DNA of 64,000 nucleotides from Inia geoffrensis (GCA_036417435.1 CM070901.1:65530501-65594500), one strand, 5' to 3'. Counted from the first letter of the stretch, positions 11,741 through 22,930 are shown. Numbers and translations are program-made. Notes: generated by a model from the sequence alone, not told the origin.

Positions 11741-12270
11741 CTGTGTGTAGGCATGAACAAAGCTGGACAGTGTGAGGGGTAGACTGTGTCAGATGCCTCT
11801 GTGCCCCAGTCCACATCATCTCAGCATACATGTGATTCCAGCTGTGACAACTGCCAATGGGGAGCTCCAGATCAGCTTCAACTCACTTCATGATGACAGT
11901 GCTTCCCATCAGGAATGCTCCACATGTCTTTGGTTTCCACCCCAGAGTCTCTGCAACACCTAGGACTCTGGCAGGAGCTTGCTTTGGCAGCATACCTTCT
12001 ACTTCTAAGAATCTGGAGAGTTTTACCCTAAGGGCAATCCTGAAATGATGAGGGACGGACATTGGTAAATGCCCATCCTCCCATTCTTCAGCTAGACAAT
12101 TCTGGAAGGCATTCTGCAAGTTTCTCAGGTGGTCCCAGTGAAATCAAGGCCTCACACAAGGGTGACCCCAATGATACATCCTTACAATGGCTTGTCTCCT
12201 TCCATGTCTTACTCCCCCTGAAACTCATTCTTGTTCTCTGAGATCATAGCCTAAGGAAACTACATGAAAA
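11741..12270 (+). mobile_element. LTR-like repeat B of the ERV-L-like remnant
   Basis: Counterpart of repeat A in the same orientation (shared blocks listed there). It continues past A's alignable end to 'tgttctctgagatcatagcctaaggaaact', which looks like the R/U5 end of an LTR. Short frames on both strands here (11772-11963, 11857-12048, 11883-12119) are chance frames. Confidence 0.5.
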
Positions 12271-12274
12271 TATG

Positions 12275-12955
12275 TGCTTGTCATGTGTATGCAACTAGCT
12301 CTGGGTTGCTAACTTCTGGTCTGACATGAAGGAAATTAACATTTACTTTTACCATCATTTTTGCCAAAATGTATCCAACTAATATGTCCCTATTTTAATA
12401 TGACTGATATTCTCATATGACTCCTAGTCTAGTTATTTCTGTCTTGGTGTAACTTTCTAGTTTCAAATTCTGTATCTAACCATTTTCTTCTGGCATTTTA
12501 GTTTAAATTCCAGTGAGAAAAACTTTGATTGATTTAGCTCATCCTTTCACACCAGGTCAATCCATAACCTGGATATAAATCAAAAGATCTCGTGGAAAAA
12601 GTGTATTATGAGATGAATTAACTACTTCCAGAAAGGAGAAGTGAGGTGCATATGGTAATAAACACAAAACTATTCCTTCATGCAAGAGCATGAGTGAGAC
12701 AGTTTCCCCTAGAAAGAGCTGTGAGCCTGGGCAGCCTCATGACTGATTGGAATAACATAGTCCTCCAAGACTCCAAATCTTCCCCAAGTATCTCTTATTT
12801 GCATCCCTTTGTCTTCATTTCTACTACCACAGAACAACCCCATATTCATCAAGTTTTGGTAGATAGCACAAAACCCTTCTACAATAGCTTCCATTCATCC
12901 AGCTTCATCACATTTTCATTTGGCTTTTACAACTGTGACATATTAAGCTTTCCAT
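12275..12955. other. Unassigned sequence
   Basis: No gene or named repeat. The 88-codon frame at 12694-12960 shows no domain. Confidence 0.35.
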
Positions 12956-12959
12956 TTTG

Positions 12960-13195
12960 ATCATTTTCTTCTCCTGTTCAAGTGTCCACCTTAGATATTT
13001 CTTGCCTCTACATCAACTCTAAACCACTAAGCCTAATATTTAAGATACCCATAAACTACATACTGGAATATAAGTATCTTTAGGGCAAGGCTATATCTTC
13101 TTCTCCTTTAAATATGTCCTAGAATCTCTGCAAAGTCCTAGGCAAACAAGAAGTTCTCAGTAAATGTATGTTGAATTTAATTTAATAGATGCTTC
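12960..13195 (+). mobile_element. L2 3'-end fragment
   Basis: The text 'agggcaaggctatatcttcttctcc...atctctgcaaagtcctaggcaaacaagaagttctcagtaaatgtatgttgaatt' follows the L2 3' terminus (gggcaggg-ctgtgtctt, cctggcacatagtaggtgctcaataaatatttgttgaat). L2 is an inactive CR1-clade LINE. Confidence 0.7.
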
Positions 13196-13199
13196 TGAA

Positions 13200-14025
13200 C
13201 CTTTCATCTATCATCTTCTTAGGCAGTTAAGGAAGTCTCCCATCTGAGAAAACAAATATAGTATTTTTCAAATGAGAAATCAATCTAAACAACATAAGAA
13301 GGATATATAGCATCAAAAGGGAGCCACTATTAAATGATATCAACAGAAAATGGAGGAGAATCAAATAAATTATATATTAGTATAGGTTATGTCCAGGGGA
13401 CAGGTAATCCCAGAGCTACTCCTGATTTTTTATTCAACTGAAAGACTAATGTACATTGTTACCTGATCAATTTCATTAACTCCTTTGTAATTAATCACTA
13501 GCATGGACCAAAAAAAATCCATGGAAATTGGTCCACATAAAAGATACAATATTTCTGAAAAAAAGATCATTTAATTAAATACCATTAACTATCTTTTACT
13601 TATTGTAACTTTTTGTAGAAATATTTTTAAATGCCTCTATTTTAATAATAAAGATTGTGAAAAAATAACTTTATGTATAATTACAGCTGGCATTTTGTTA
13701 GACTTCAGTACTGCTAAGGGCAAGAAAATTTAGCCAGTTAACTTCTGTAATAATGATCAGCACAATTCTCTTTGTAGTCAAGTCAGGTAGGAAAATGCAT
13801 TCCCAGTAGCCAATGAGGCTTCCAGTTACCCTTCAAATTTTGGGGGGGACACAGACTTCTTTAGATTCTGTTGAAAGAAGAAAAAAAAATTATCCATAAT
13901 ATGTTACCTACAATTCTTGAAAGTGAGGGGATCATGGACACACTAAGATCCATTCACTGACCTTGGATTTCAAACCTGTGCCTTAAGTGAGGCCTCCAAA
14001 GTTATATCATGCTCCTAGCGAACAT
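13200..14025. other. Unassigned AT-rich sequence
   Basis: I see no gene, RNA or named repeat. Confidence 0.35.
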
Positions 14026-14029
14026 GGGT

Positions 14030-14220
14030 GCACATTCATTCAACTATCATAAGGCCCTTCCCTGTGTCAGATACTGTGCTATGTCCTGAGAAAGTAGATC
14101 AATAAAACATATTTGATTCCATAAGGGAATTTACAAAGAGGTATGGAAAGACTAAAATGAACAGAAGTGCTATAAGATCTCCTGAATACTATGAGCATGG
14201 CACAGACTAGAAGAAACCAA
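14030..14220 (-). mobile_element. L2 fragment
   Basis: 'cattcattcaactatcataaggcccttccctgtgtcagatactgtgctatgtcctg' followed by 'gggaatttacaaag' is the reverse complement of the L2 3' region. Confidence 0.6.
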
Positions 14221-14235
14221 TGTGAGTAACATTAA

Positions 14236-14705
14236 AATGTGGAAGATTGAGTCAGACTACTTGGGATTGAATCCCACCGTGGCCTTTTAAAACTAATATA
14301 GGGCTTCCCTGGTGGTGTAGTGGTTGAGAGTCCGCCTGCCAATGCAGGGGATATGGGTTCGTGCCCCAGCCCGGGAAGATCCCACATGCCATGGAGCGGC
14401 TGGGCCCGTGAACCATGGCCGCAGAGCCTGTGCGTCCAGAGCCTGTGCTCCACAACGGGAGAGGCCACAACAGTGAGAGGCCCGCGTACAGCAAAAAAAA
14501 AAAAAAAAAAAAAACTAATATAATTTTGTGCAAGTTATCTAAGTGTTCTGTGCCCCAGTTTATGTTTCTATATATTGCAGATGATAACATCTGCAGTTCA
14601 TAGGGTTTTTGTGAGGATTACATGATTTGATGTATGTAAATCATTTAGAACAGTGCCTGGACCATAGCATAGGCCCAACAAATTAAGATTATTAAATTAA
14701 GATTA
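14236..14705 (+). mobile_element. MIR SINE split by a CHR SINE
   Basis: The 5' half (14236-14300: 'gattgagtcagactacttgggattgaatccca') and 3' half (14523-14705: 'gtgcaagttatctaagtgttctgtgccccag', 'gtttttgtgaggattacatgatttgatgtatgtaaatcatttagaacagtgcctgg') are one MIR copy interrupted by the CHR SINE at 14301-14514. This gives a clear relative age: MIR first, CHR later. Confidence 0.85.
14301..14514 (+). mobile_element. CHR-type cetacean SINE
   Basis: Full-length tRNA-derived SINE. The head is 'gggcttccctggtggtgtag', with A-box and B-box-like blocks ('tggttgagagtccgcctgcc', 'gggttcgtgcccc'), then the body 'ggctgggcccgtgaaccatgg', 'gaggccacaacagtgagaggcc', and a 22-bp poly-A at 14493-14514. A perfect 12-bp target-site duplication, aaaactaatata, lies at 14289-14300 and 14511-14522, overlapping the tail. 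The element is mobilised in trans by L1. Frames read through it (14320-14523 and others) are not genes. Confidence 0.97.
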
Positions 14706-14719
14706 CAAATTATGATTAT

Positions 14720-15500
14720 TGTACTCATCAGTGAGCATACATTCAGCTGGAAAACCCCCCACCACATGACTGAAATGGAGGGTATGGCTAATTGGGGGGC
14801 AGGAGTGGGAGTGCAGTGAGGAGCAGGAAACGTAATGCACTGTTTTCCTTGGCCCCAGGAGCTCTCCTTTGGGGTTTATAGGAGACCAGTCTTCCAGCAG
14901 TCTCCTGAGGACTCAGATGTGTGATGCTTTTCTCTATGAAGCATCCATTACTCTAATAAATATTTGCAGTGAGTGCCACTGTGCAAGAAGAGTAAGGGAC
15001 TTGAACAAGGTCACATGGGGGAGTGGCCACAGAAGGACAAGGAACCTCCAAATCCTTTCCTGGTTTCTTCTCCAGCACACCAGATAGACTTCCAAATGAA
15101 AATTCACTTATTTGACTTATCCAATGAAGCACACATGCTCTTAAGATGACAAAAATTATCTTGGATGAGCATTAGAGTAAGATTTTTTCTAAGGGCATGG
15201 AGCCAGTATTTGCAATATAATAAGAAAGTCATCAGAATTATTATCATGACATGATAGGAGAATACCAACTATTTACTGTTTACTCCTATCTCCTCAGTAA
15301 TGAGTTCGTTCATTTTAAGAAAAATTCACACATGTTCTTTTAGTCATATTAATAAATAAACTTATAAGTTTTATAAACTATTATGTATCATGCTTTTTTA
15401 TCTAATAGTTCTAATATAGAATCCAATTCCTAAAGTATTATTTTTAAAATGTTTTCCTATATAAGCCAAACTAAAGATTTCAGTTCTGCTTCTTTATCCT
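14720..15500. other. Unassigned sequence
   Basis: No gene or firmly named repeat seen; the 72-codon frame at 14869-15087 is unremarkable. Confidence 0.35.
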
Positions 15501-15509
15501 AAATCTTTG

Positions 15510-15620
15510 TTTTGAGAATTAAGTGAGGCAATATATGTAAATTACCTGTCACAGTGCCTGATTTAATAGGAGCCTTATTAATTATAATATCAATAATAAG
15601 TAGTGTTATTATTCTCATAA
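15510..15620 (+). mobile_element. MIR 3'-end fragment
   Basis: 'attaagtgaggcaatatatgtaaattacctgtcacagtgcctgatttaataggagcc' matches the MIR 3' part (gattaaatgag-taatacatgtaaa-gcac-agtgcctggcacatagtagg). Confidence 0.6.
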
Positions 15621-15624
15621 TATA

Positions 15625-16310
15625 TTTACTATGGCAACAATTGATTTTTTAACACACACATCAAATGTTTATAGATACAGTGGATGAGCCAGACTTGACT
15701 CACAAATAGGCAACAACAGGTAAACTTTCATCGTCATCAGAGAAAATGCATTCCCTTGAAAATCCTTTCTCACTTTTTGCTTCATATTTGAAATTCCACA
15801 GTCAGAATTTCAGACTTAATTGTCTGTTAATATTGCAACTATCTATAACTTCCCCCAGCTCTGCCACTGAAGGCTAGTCATTTAAGTTATATCAGTCTAT
15901 TCCACTTAAACATGAAAAACACCCAAAGAGATTTCATCAGGGTTGCAGGCCCAGAGACTAAAAACACAAGGATTCTGGTGTAATGAAAGTTAGGAATTCA
16001 GACCACACTGACTTAGACTTAGGGAGAGGGCTCAGGCCATGCCCTTAAACACTGTTGTTTCCCAGGTTTCTGATCTCAAGGCTGTTTTTTGATTCCCTAT
16101 TCTGTCTTGTTTCTCCCCTTCCTTGGTGATCTCATTCATTTCAGGTTTGAACTGTTCACTAGCTGAGGGCCTCAAACTTTCTAGACTAGATTACCATTCT
16201 GAGAAGCTGGCTGTTATGGTCAACTGCCTACAAGAACTCTCCGCTTGGAAAAGTCTTCTGTGAGTCTCTCAGGGAGCATCAGTGCCCCTTTTACAGGCTC
16301 CGTTACACAT
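15625..16310. other. Unassigned sequence
   Basis: I see no gene or named repeat in this stretch. Confidence 0.35.
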
Positions 16311-16314
16311 GGTC

Positions 16315-16565
16315 CATCTCTACCATAGCATATCAAACCATACTATGGTCTCTTTACCGGTCTATTTTCCCCACTTTATGGTCTATTTTCCCCACTGGAC
16401 TAGGAGCGCCCTGTTTCTTCATTAATTAATTAATTAATTCACTCACTCATTATTCAATCAACAAATGGTTGATTTGTGTTTAGATCCAGGGAACAGAACT
16501 ACTGTGCCTGGCCAGAAAAGGTGGCCAATAAATGTTTGTTGAATGAATGAATAAATAAATGTTGA
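16315..16565 (+). mobile_element. L2 3'-end fragment with local duplications
   Basis: 'gaactactgtgcctggccagaaaaggtggccaataaatgtttgttgaatgaatgaataaataaatg' is an L2 3' terminus with its (TGAA)n-like tail. Within it are an ATTA run at 16422-16438 and a 21-bp-period direct duplication of 'ggtctattttccccact' at 16359-16375 and 16380-16396. Confidence 0.65.
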
Positions 16566-16569
16566 AGTA

Positions 16570-17340
16570 AGTGAATAAATGAATGACCAAAATAAAGTGG
16601 CTACAACACTAAAGACAAACTTCTCCTTCACAAGTAGACTCAGGCTGGTCCTGGTTGCTGATAATCAGGAACTGCGGTCAGAGGCAAATGTATGACTGTC
16701 TCTATTCCGGAACATTGTGTAACAGGGTTCAGGGAAAGGCAGTGTGATGAGAGTGAGATTAAGCAGTTTGATAATATCAGCCTCCAATCACCATTTCTCA
16801 TGGTGGACTGAATGATAAATGTGGACCTGTCAGGCATCTATCGAAATTCCTGGAACACCTGTCTCTTGACTTTCAGGGTAACTCTTCTCCTCTATTTCTA
16901 AGCAGAAATGAGGAAATGTATTTCAAACTTAACTTTATCTCAGCTGCTCAAGAAACTGGTTTTATATATATTTCTTGGAATTTCCCATTAAGAGGTTGTT
17001 TGATTGTACTTCCTCTGACCTTTTGAGTAGCTGGAACATAGTTGGGGTGTTGTTTGACTAGATCATTAATATGTCCATAGGCTAAATAGAGGGAAATATA
17101 TCTTGGAGCTCTTTGAAAATACATTTTAAAGGGCAGAGCAATTGTTTTTCATTTGAAGCCAATTTCAGAAAATGAACTTGGGGACCACAATATGGCTAGA
17201 GTCTGGCTCAGGCTTTCTTAGAGGCAAAAACTAAGCACAGCCCTAGTTTTTCCTAAACATTTTCCAAAAATATTCCATAGGCATTCTTGTTGATTTCAGG
17301 GATAGAAGCCAATCATAGGCTGTTAAAGCCAGAAGAGAAT
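16570..17340. other. Unassigned sequence
   Basis: No gene or named repeat. The minus frame 16640-16837 is short and shows no motif. Confidence 0.35.
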
Positions 17341-17342
17341 TT

Positions 17343-17445
17343 AGTATCTAATTTAACTTTTACAAGTTACAGATGTTGAAATTAAGTCCTGGAGTTTTGA
17401 AGTCACTTGTTCAAGATCATTCAACTATGTGATTGTAGAACCTAT
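17343..17445 (-). mobile_element. Probable MIR fragment
   Basis: 'acagatgttgaaattaagtcctggagttttgaagtcacttgttcaagatcattc' follows the reverse complement of the MIR core (acagatgaggaaactgag, aagt-acttgcccaaggtcac) with high divergence. Confidence 0.5.
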
Positions 17446-17569
17446 AGCAGAACCACATATGTGGATTCCTCTCCCATTCTTTCCTTTACCCTATTTTGTT
17501 TGGTTTGGTTTTGAACTCTGTCACATAGTCTTCAGAAAATGTACTATGTTCTGACATATATAGGACTTA

Positions 17570-17720
17570 CACATTTCTTCCATTTTCAACAAGACATTGA
17601 GCATTATGTGTAAGACAATATCCTCAACATCATGGAGGATTCAAAGATGAATTAGACACTCAGTCTTCATGAAGCATACCTTCTCTCTAATAGGATAGCA
17701 TGATAGTTTCCGAAATGACC
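17570..17720 (-). mobile_element. L2 fragment
   Basis: 'acattgagcattatgtgtaagacaatatcctcaacatcatggaggattcaaagatgaattagacactcagtcttcatgaagc' is a diverged reverse-complement L2 3' region. Confidence 0.55.
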
Positions 17721-17724
17721 TGTA

Positions 17725-18585
17725 GTGTAGAACCCATGAAAGAAAAGGTTTCTTGGGGACCCAGAGACTGAATCTGATCTAGTGCACTATATTAGAATCT
17801 GACTGTGCACTGCCAACTATCGCTTTGGTAACCATCCTTACAGGCAACCAGGGAATCTCTTTTCCAGGTGGTAATCAGGATGCACATTTGTTCACCAATC
17901 TTGCATTTTCCATTTCTTAGAGCTGTCATCCCATATTTCTCCAGGGGTCTCTGGCTTTACTCACCTAAATCCCAAATTAAATACCTTGTGATCATGACTG
18001 CTAAGTGGAGGAAGCTTTCCTCACAGTAATTGGAAAGACTCATAAGTACATTCAGAAAAGATTTGAGCTGTAGGAATAGTTAAAGCTTAGGTCAGAAGTT
18101 GAATGTTTGCTTGAAGGTATATTTTTGTTGACCTATCTAATGTTGACCCATATAGTATTTTAAATTTGAACTAGTTGCCAACATATAAATACTGGAAAAC
18201 TGCACCCACTAATCTGGGTTTCCAGGCTCCACAGAAAGACTGGAAATTCTGCCCACACTGGGTCTGCCTTTCCACATGGCAATAATTGCTTGGAGATTAG
18301 ATTAGTAACCACCAGTCCTTTAGACAGAGCATGTGCTTTCCAGCTTTCCATAGTCGCCATCACTTAATACTACTTTGGCAAAGCAGAGACCCAGTGTAAG
18401 ATACCATTCATCATTTATCACCCACCTGCCTCACTAGTTTGTGTCAACAACTGGCTCTGAAGGTGTTGAGCTAATCATCTCTGCTTTATGTAATAATGAC
18501 AATACATTTGATTAGTTTAGAAGTTATTTAAATCTGTTTATGTTGGCTTACATTTGATTAGTATGCAATATTTACAAATTGCTTT
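17725..18585. other. Unassigned sequence
   Basis: No gene or named repeat. The minus frame 18160-18363 has no recognisable domain. Confidence 0.35.
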
Positions 18586-18589
18586 CTCA

Positions 18590-18735
18590 TAAGTTATAGA
18601 CAAGTTTATGAAATGTGTGAGATAGTTATAATTACACCCATTTCTCAGATGAAGACATGGAATCTTGGATAGATAAAATTTGCCTAAGGGTATGCAGATA
18701 TCCTCAAATCACCCAGACCAAAGCTCTTTATATTA
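18590..18735 (-). mobile_element. MIR fragment
   Basis: 'tacacccatttctcagatgaagacatggaatcttggatagataaaatttgcctaagggtatgcag' is a reverse-complement MIR core. Confidence 0.55.
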
Positions 18736-18976
18736 TATCTGCACTTGACAGTTACGGTGATAGATGCTAAACCCCTAAGAGTAAGAAATAAGTACACACA
18801 TATCTTTTGGTATATTACCATACTGCTGTTGAAGCAAGCCGACATTAATATACAATAATAGTAATTTCAGCTACATCAAAATACCAATATCAGTCTTTAA
18901 TTCAGAATAAACTGAGTATTCTAATAGATAGCACATTATTGCAACTATTAGAATTTTAATTTAAAATTCACCATTA

Positions 18977-19199
18977 GGGCTTCCCTGGTGGTGCAGTGGT
19001 TGAGAGTTCACCTGCCGATGCAGGGGACACGGGTTCGTGCCCCAGTCCGGGAAGATCCCACATGCTGCGGAGCAGCTGGGCCCATGAGCCATGGCCGCTG
19101 AGCCTGCGCGTCCGGAGCCTGTGCTCCACAATGGGAGAGGCCACAACAGTGAGAGGCCCGCGTACCACAAAAACAAACAAACAAACAAAAAAAAACAAG
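18977..19199 (+). mobile_element. CHR-type cetacean SINE
   Basis: Full-length copy with the head 'gggcttccctggtggtgcag', CpG-rich body and an (AAAC)n/poly-A tail at about 19167-19197. A perfect 9-bp target-site duplication, tcaccatta, lies at 18968-18976 and 19200-19208. It forms an inverted pair with the SINE at 19971-20177. Confidence 0.97.
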
Positions 19200-19269
19200 T
19201 CACCATTAAATGTTAGAGCTATAAGAAACTGTGTGTATAATTTGGTTTACTTTTTTAAAAACAGATTAT

Positions 19270-19370
19270 AAGATAGAAACTCAAAGAAATGAATGGCTTA
19301 TCCATGGTCACATAGGCACTAGTGCCAGAGTTGGTATGAGAACCCAGGTCTCCCAATCCTAAAAAGACTC
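19270..19370 (-). mobile_element. MIR fragment
   Basis: 'tggcttatccatggtcacataggcactagtgccagagttggtatgagaacccaggtctcc' is the reverse-complement MIR segment with the tRNA-like gaacccagg end. Confidence 0.65.
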
Positions 19371-19371
19371 T

Positions 19372-19955
19372 TCTTGCCCTTCATTGTGTTATATCTATTC
19401 TTTAAGAAGGACATAATATGAGATAGCAAATAAACTAAAGATGATTCTTACCTTTCCTTAAAGAGCTTAAACCTCCTCTAAAGAGCAGCAAAGTAAAATC
19501 CACTAAAGAAACCAACACAAGACTGTATTTAGGTCTACCATATCATACAAAAGGTATATTATATTTTATGCTGCAGATGATATGAGAGAAAGTTCTTCCT
19601 AAAATTCATAGTTTTCTTTCTTTCTTTCTTTTTTTTTTTCTTTTGAAGCTTTTGGGTAGACAACACAGAGATTATCAAAATATAGACAGTGGCCAAGGGA
19701 GCAGAATCCAGGAGCAGAGAAAACAGGGTTGTGGACACTAACCCACTTATAAGGGGAGAAGGGAAATAATTCCACCTGAAGAAGAGCATATAAGCTATCA
19801 TGTGGAATATAACCATGTGGATGTAGGCAACAGTTTTGTCTCAACATCAGGAGATACAACATGAGTCCTATCATAATTTCAACTGTAAGAGAAAGATCTC
19901 TCACTAAGGGTTGTGGGAATTGACATAAAACATAACCGAGTTAATGAATGTGTTT
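19372..19955. other. Unassigned sequence with a (TTTC)n/poly-T run
   Basis: No gene. A pyrimidine run (TTTC repeats then T tract) spans about 19613-19645; the minus frames 19559-19816 and 19599-19904 read through it and carry lysine-rich tails as a result. Confidence 0.4.
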
Positions 19956-19970
19956 ATACTATTTATACAT

Positions 19971-20177
19971 TTTTTTTTGGGGGGGGGGATTTGCGGAACT
20001 CTCACTGTTGTGGCCTCACCCGTTGCGGAGCACAGGCTCTGGACGCGCAGGCTCAGCGGCCATGGCTCACGGGCCCAGCTGCTCCGCGGCCTGTGGGATC
20101 TTCCCGGACCGGGGCACGAACCCGTGTCCCCTGAATTGGCAGGCAGACTCTCAACCACTGCACCACCAGGGAAGCCC
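19971..20177 (-). mobile_element. CHR-type cetacean SINE
   Basis: Reverse-orientation full-length copy: T tail at 19971-19978, a G run, then the body ('ctcactgttgtggcc', 'gctcagcggccatggctcac') ending at 'gaagccc'. The target-site duplication is tatttatacat at 19960-19970 and 20180-20190, extended by T residues. The body keeps many CpGs, which suggests a fairly young copy. Frames of 73-116 codons on both strands are read-through of the SINE. Confidence 0.97.
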
Positions 20178-20194
20178 CATATTTATACATTTTT

Positions 20195-21475
20195 TTACTC
20201 TGGGATATTGGAATTTCAGGTTAGGGGAAACCCATTGCAGTATGTGGGATGGGAGTAGAGTGGTGTGTTCTATGGCCCTTGGTGCGATGGTACGGTAGCA
20301 GAGTCCAAGACCTTTAGACAGCTCATAAGGACAATGGGAATGCTATCTAAGACTCCAGTGAAGGGCTCTCTCAAGGATACAGTAGTTTATCAGGGCTTTA
20401 TCCAAGCAGTCAGGGATTTATCTTCAAACTCTGTGGTAGGATACAAAAGTGCTAATTAGAGAGACCAAAACAGAAGATAGGTAATTCAAACTATGTCAAC
20501 ACAAATGAAGAAGTCACTGCTTCAGAGGTGGATGAAGGCTAAAGCCAATGGACAAAGGCTTCTCAGGATATGTTAATAACATTCCAGAATCTCATTCTGT
20601 AGCCATAAAACTAAGATCATATTCTACCAGCTGATGAACGTAGACAGGTAATGTGCCTCCAGCTGCAGTCATGATCACCTCACAACCTGAGCTAGTCAGG
20701 ATATGACATCAATGGCTATCACTGGGAGACTCTGGGGACAACAGACCTGGAAAACAGGAATGTTAATAATTTATATTTGTTTCTATGCATTAAAAAAAAT
20801 AAAAATTCTCAAATCAGTGGAATGTTTATAGTGAACATTATAATAAATCCAATAGTAAAAATCTAAATTAAGCATATCTCACGTTTCTCTCCAAACAAGA
20901 GGTTATACATTTAATTAATTAATTTTTTTTTTTTTCATTTGTATGCAGCATCTGCCACTGATGATACATTTCTATTTCTGAAAACATTATCGAATTACAC
21001 AGGAACATTAAAATATTTCAACCACAATTCTTCATCTTTCAAAAACAACTCTCTATATTGTTGTGGAAGAAAGAATCCCTAAAAAAATAAATTTATCAGC
21101 TCTGAGGGTTTGCATTATAATTTGAAAACATTAGGAATAAGGACAGAGAATGAAAGCACATACACTTAAATTTTGAATGAGAACTCTGCTCCTCAGAAAC
21201 AAACAAACAAACAAAAAAACCCTATTGATCTTCTGTAGTTTCCATGCAGTTGATTCCACGTGTTTAAAAATGAAGTGGTCACTGCTTGCTGTAAGTCTGA
21301 AATATATGAGAAGATCATTTGAATTTTGTTGTGCTCTGAGATTCCCCTCTTCCCACAATGCATTGAGAGAGAAACACATCTCAATCATCTGCAAAGGCTT
21401 ATCTACTTTAAATTGGTCCAGGACGAATCTTTCAGAGAGATGGAAAGGTTGATTTACTCTTGATATATTAATAAA
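20195..21475. other. Unassigned sequence, about 1.3 kb
   Basis: No gene or named repeat. The 116-codon minus frame 21131-21481 and the overlapping plus frame 21177-21452 show no motif. An (AAAC)n run lies at about 21198-21215. Confidence 0.35.
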
Positions 21476-21484
21476 ACCCACAAC

Positions 21485-21685
21485 AGTGCCTGATATCCAT
21501 GTAGATTTTATAATTTACATGGTCCTTTCACATTCACTTCCTGATTTCATTGCCACAGAATCCCAGTGATGTCAGTAGGACGAGTATGATCATCTCTACT
21601 TTATAGCTGCATTAACTGAGACACAAAGAGGTAACATAACTTGCACAAGATTGCACTGCTAGTGCACTTGAGGAGATAAGACTAG
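21485..21685 (-). mobile_element. MIR fragment
   Basis: 'cattgccacagaatcccagtgatgtcagtaggacgagtatgatcatctctactttatagctgcattaactgagacacaaagaggtaacataacttgcacaagattgcactgctagt' matches a reverse-complement MIR through the tactttacaga-gaaactgaggcacagagaggttaagtaacttg core. Confidence 0.7.
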
Positions 21686-21708
21686 AATCAAGACATCAGA
21701 ACCCTCTG

Positions 21709-21777
21709 TGCATGTGTGTATGTGTCTGTATATGTGTGCATCTGTATGCATATGTGTTTATGTATGTGTGTGTATTC
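21709..21777. repeat. Imperfect (TG)n-rich microsatellite
   Basis: Degenerate TGTGTA/TGCATG-type alternating purine-pyrimidine run. The frames crossing it (21708-21890, 21716-22015) encode Cys/Val/Met-rich peptides for that reason. Confidence 0.8.
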
Positions 21778-21779
21778 TA

Positions 21780-22128
21780 CTTTACTCATCCCAACAGAAA
21801 ATGAGAGGAAAGAATCTTTTGTTTCAGTTATCCCAAGAAAGGCTTCAGGTACAAAATTCCTTCCTTTGCCTTCTAAAAAAAAATGGTTGAACTTACCAGG
21901 AGAGATAAAGCCAAAGATGGCTGTTTTGCTTAGGCCGAAGTGGGTTGTGGGAAGGAGGGAACTAGGCAAGGTGGAGAGAACGGTGGAGAGGGTGGGGCCA
22001 GAAGAAAGAGGTTGAATAGCTATGGAAGAATTCAGGGGAGCCATGATGAAGCACATAGTTGGTTCTTTATTCCCCTTCAGAGTGCAGCCTTCACAGTGCA
22101 GCTTTGCCTTCTTGGATGGAAGTCCCTG
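21780..22128. other. Unassigned sequence
   Basis: No gene or named repeat. Purine-rich text at 21930-22010 yields the Gly/Glu/Arg-rich frame at 21940-22242. Confidence 0.35.
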
Positions 22129-22129
22129 A

Positions 22130-22440
22130 ACATCAATTCAATCCATTTTAGCATGTATTTATTGCACACAAACCATGTGTTCAGCCATGAACATGGCACC
22201 ATGGGGGACATAAAAAAAGAACATATTACACAGTCCCCATAATATAAAGGAGCATGCAGCCTTGCAGAGAGGAGAGGAGATGGTGTCAGTATATGTATAA
22301 AGCCATTGGAAAAAGATCTAAATACAGCATAAAACAAAGTGTTCATCTGAAACACTAAAATGTATGGAACAAATAAGAGACATACTAGGAAATCAGATAA
22401 AGGAGAAATTGGTTTTGAGTGAAAGCTTTGTAGAGAAAGC
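22130..22440 (-). mobile_element. L2 fragment
   Basis: 'catgtatttattgcacacaaaccatgtgttcagccatgaacatggcaccatgggggacat' then 'cacagtccccataatataaaggagc' follows the reverse-complement L2 3' region (tattgagcacctactatgtgcc, ggcactg, ctggggatac, cagtccctgccctcaaggagc). Confidence 0.65.
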
Positions 22441-22474
22441 ATGGCTGACGAGGAGTAAGAAAGTATTGAATCAT

Positions 22475-22930
22475 TGAGTTAGAACTGGCAAGTTATACTG
22501 ATTATGCAGTCCAACCCAAAGCCAGAAGCCTCCATGGTTTTGGAGAGCCAGGCATCTAGGTTCAACTTGAACAGTTCCAGATAAAGTGATTCTTACTACT
22601 AGAAGAGACATCCAACTATGCCTTAGGATGGTCTCATAAACTTACACTTGGAAAGTACTTACTTATTTTCAGTTGTATCTTATTTCCTTCTCACTCTCAT
22701 TCTTTGGTCCTGCCTATGCTCTCTGCCTCTGGAACCACAAAGATTGATCCTAGCTCATCCTCCACAGAAGAGACCTTGAAGTATTTGAAGACAGCCTACA
22801 TGTCTCCTGAAGTCTTCTCCTTTCCAATCTGAACACCACAAGTTTTTCTGCCAGTTGTCAAACCAAAATCTTTGCAGTAGGTTGAAGAAGAGAAATGTGG
22901 ACAGATGTGGTCTTTCTTTTGTCAGCTAGG
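22475..22930 (+). mobile_element. CR1/L3-type LINE relic
   Basis: 'cttgaagtatttgaagacagcctacatgtctcctgaagtcttctcctttccaatctgaacaccacaagttttt' follows the CR1/L3 3' region (gaagacagctatcatgtccccc-aagtcttctcttctccaggctaaaca). The upstream 'atgcagtccaaccc' block fits the same element. It is an ancient relic. Confidence 0.65.

Noticed and set aside
14301..14514. tRNA gene suggested by A-box and B-box-like blocks
   Set aside because: The blocks belong to the tRNA-derived head of a CHR SINE; there is no cloverleaf with an anticodon arm and the tail is poly-A. The same holds for the other six SINE copies.
19944..20298. Overlapping 104- and 116-codon plus frames
   Set aside because: Both are read-through of the reverse-oriented CHR SINE at 19971-20177.
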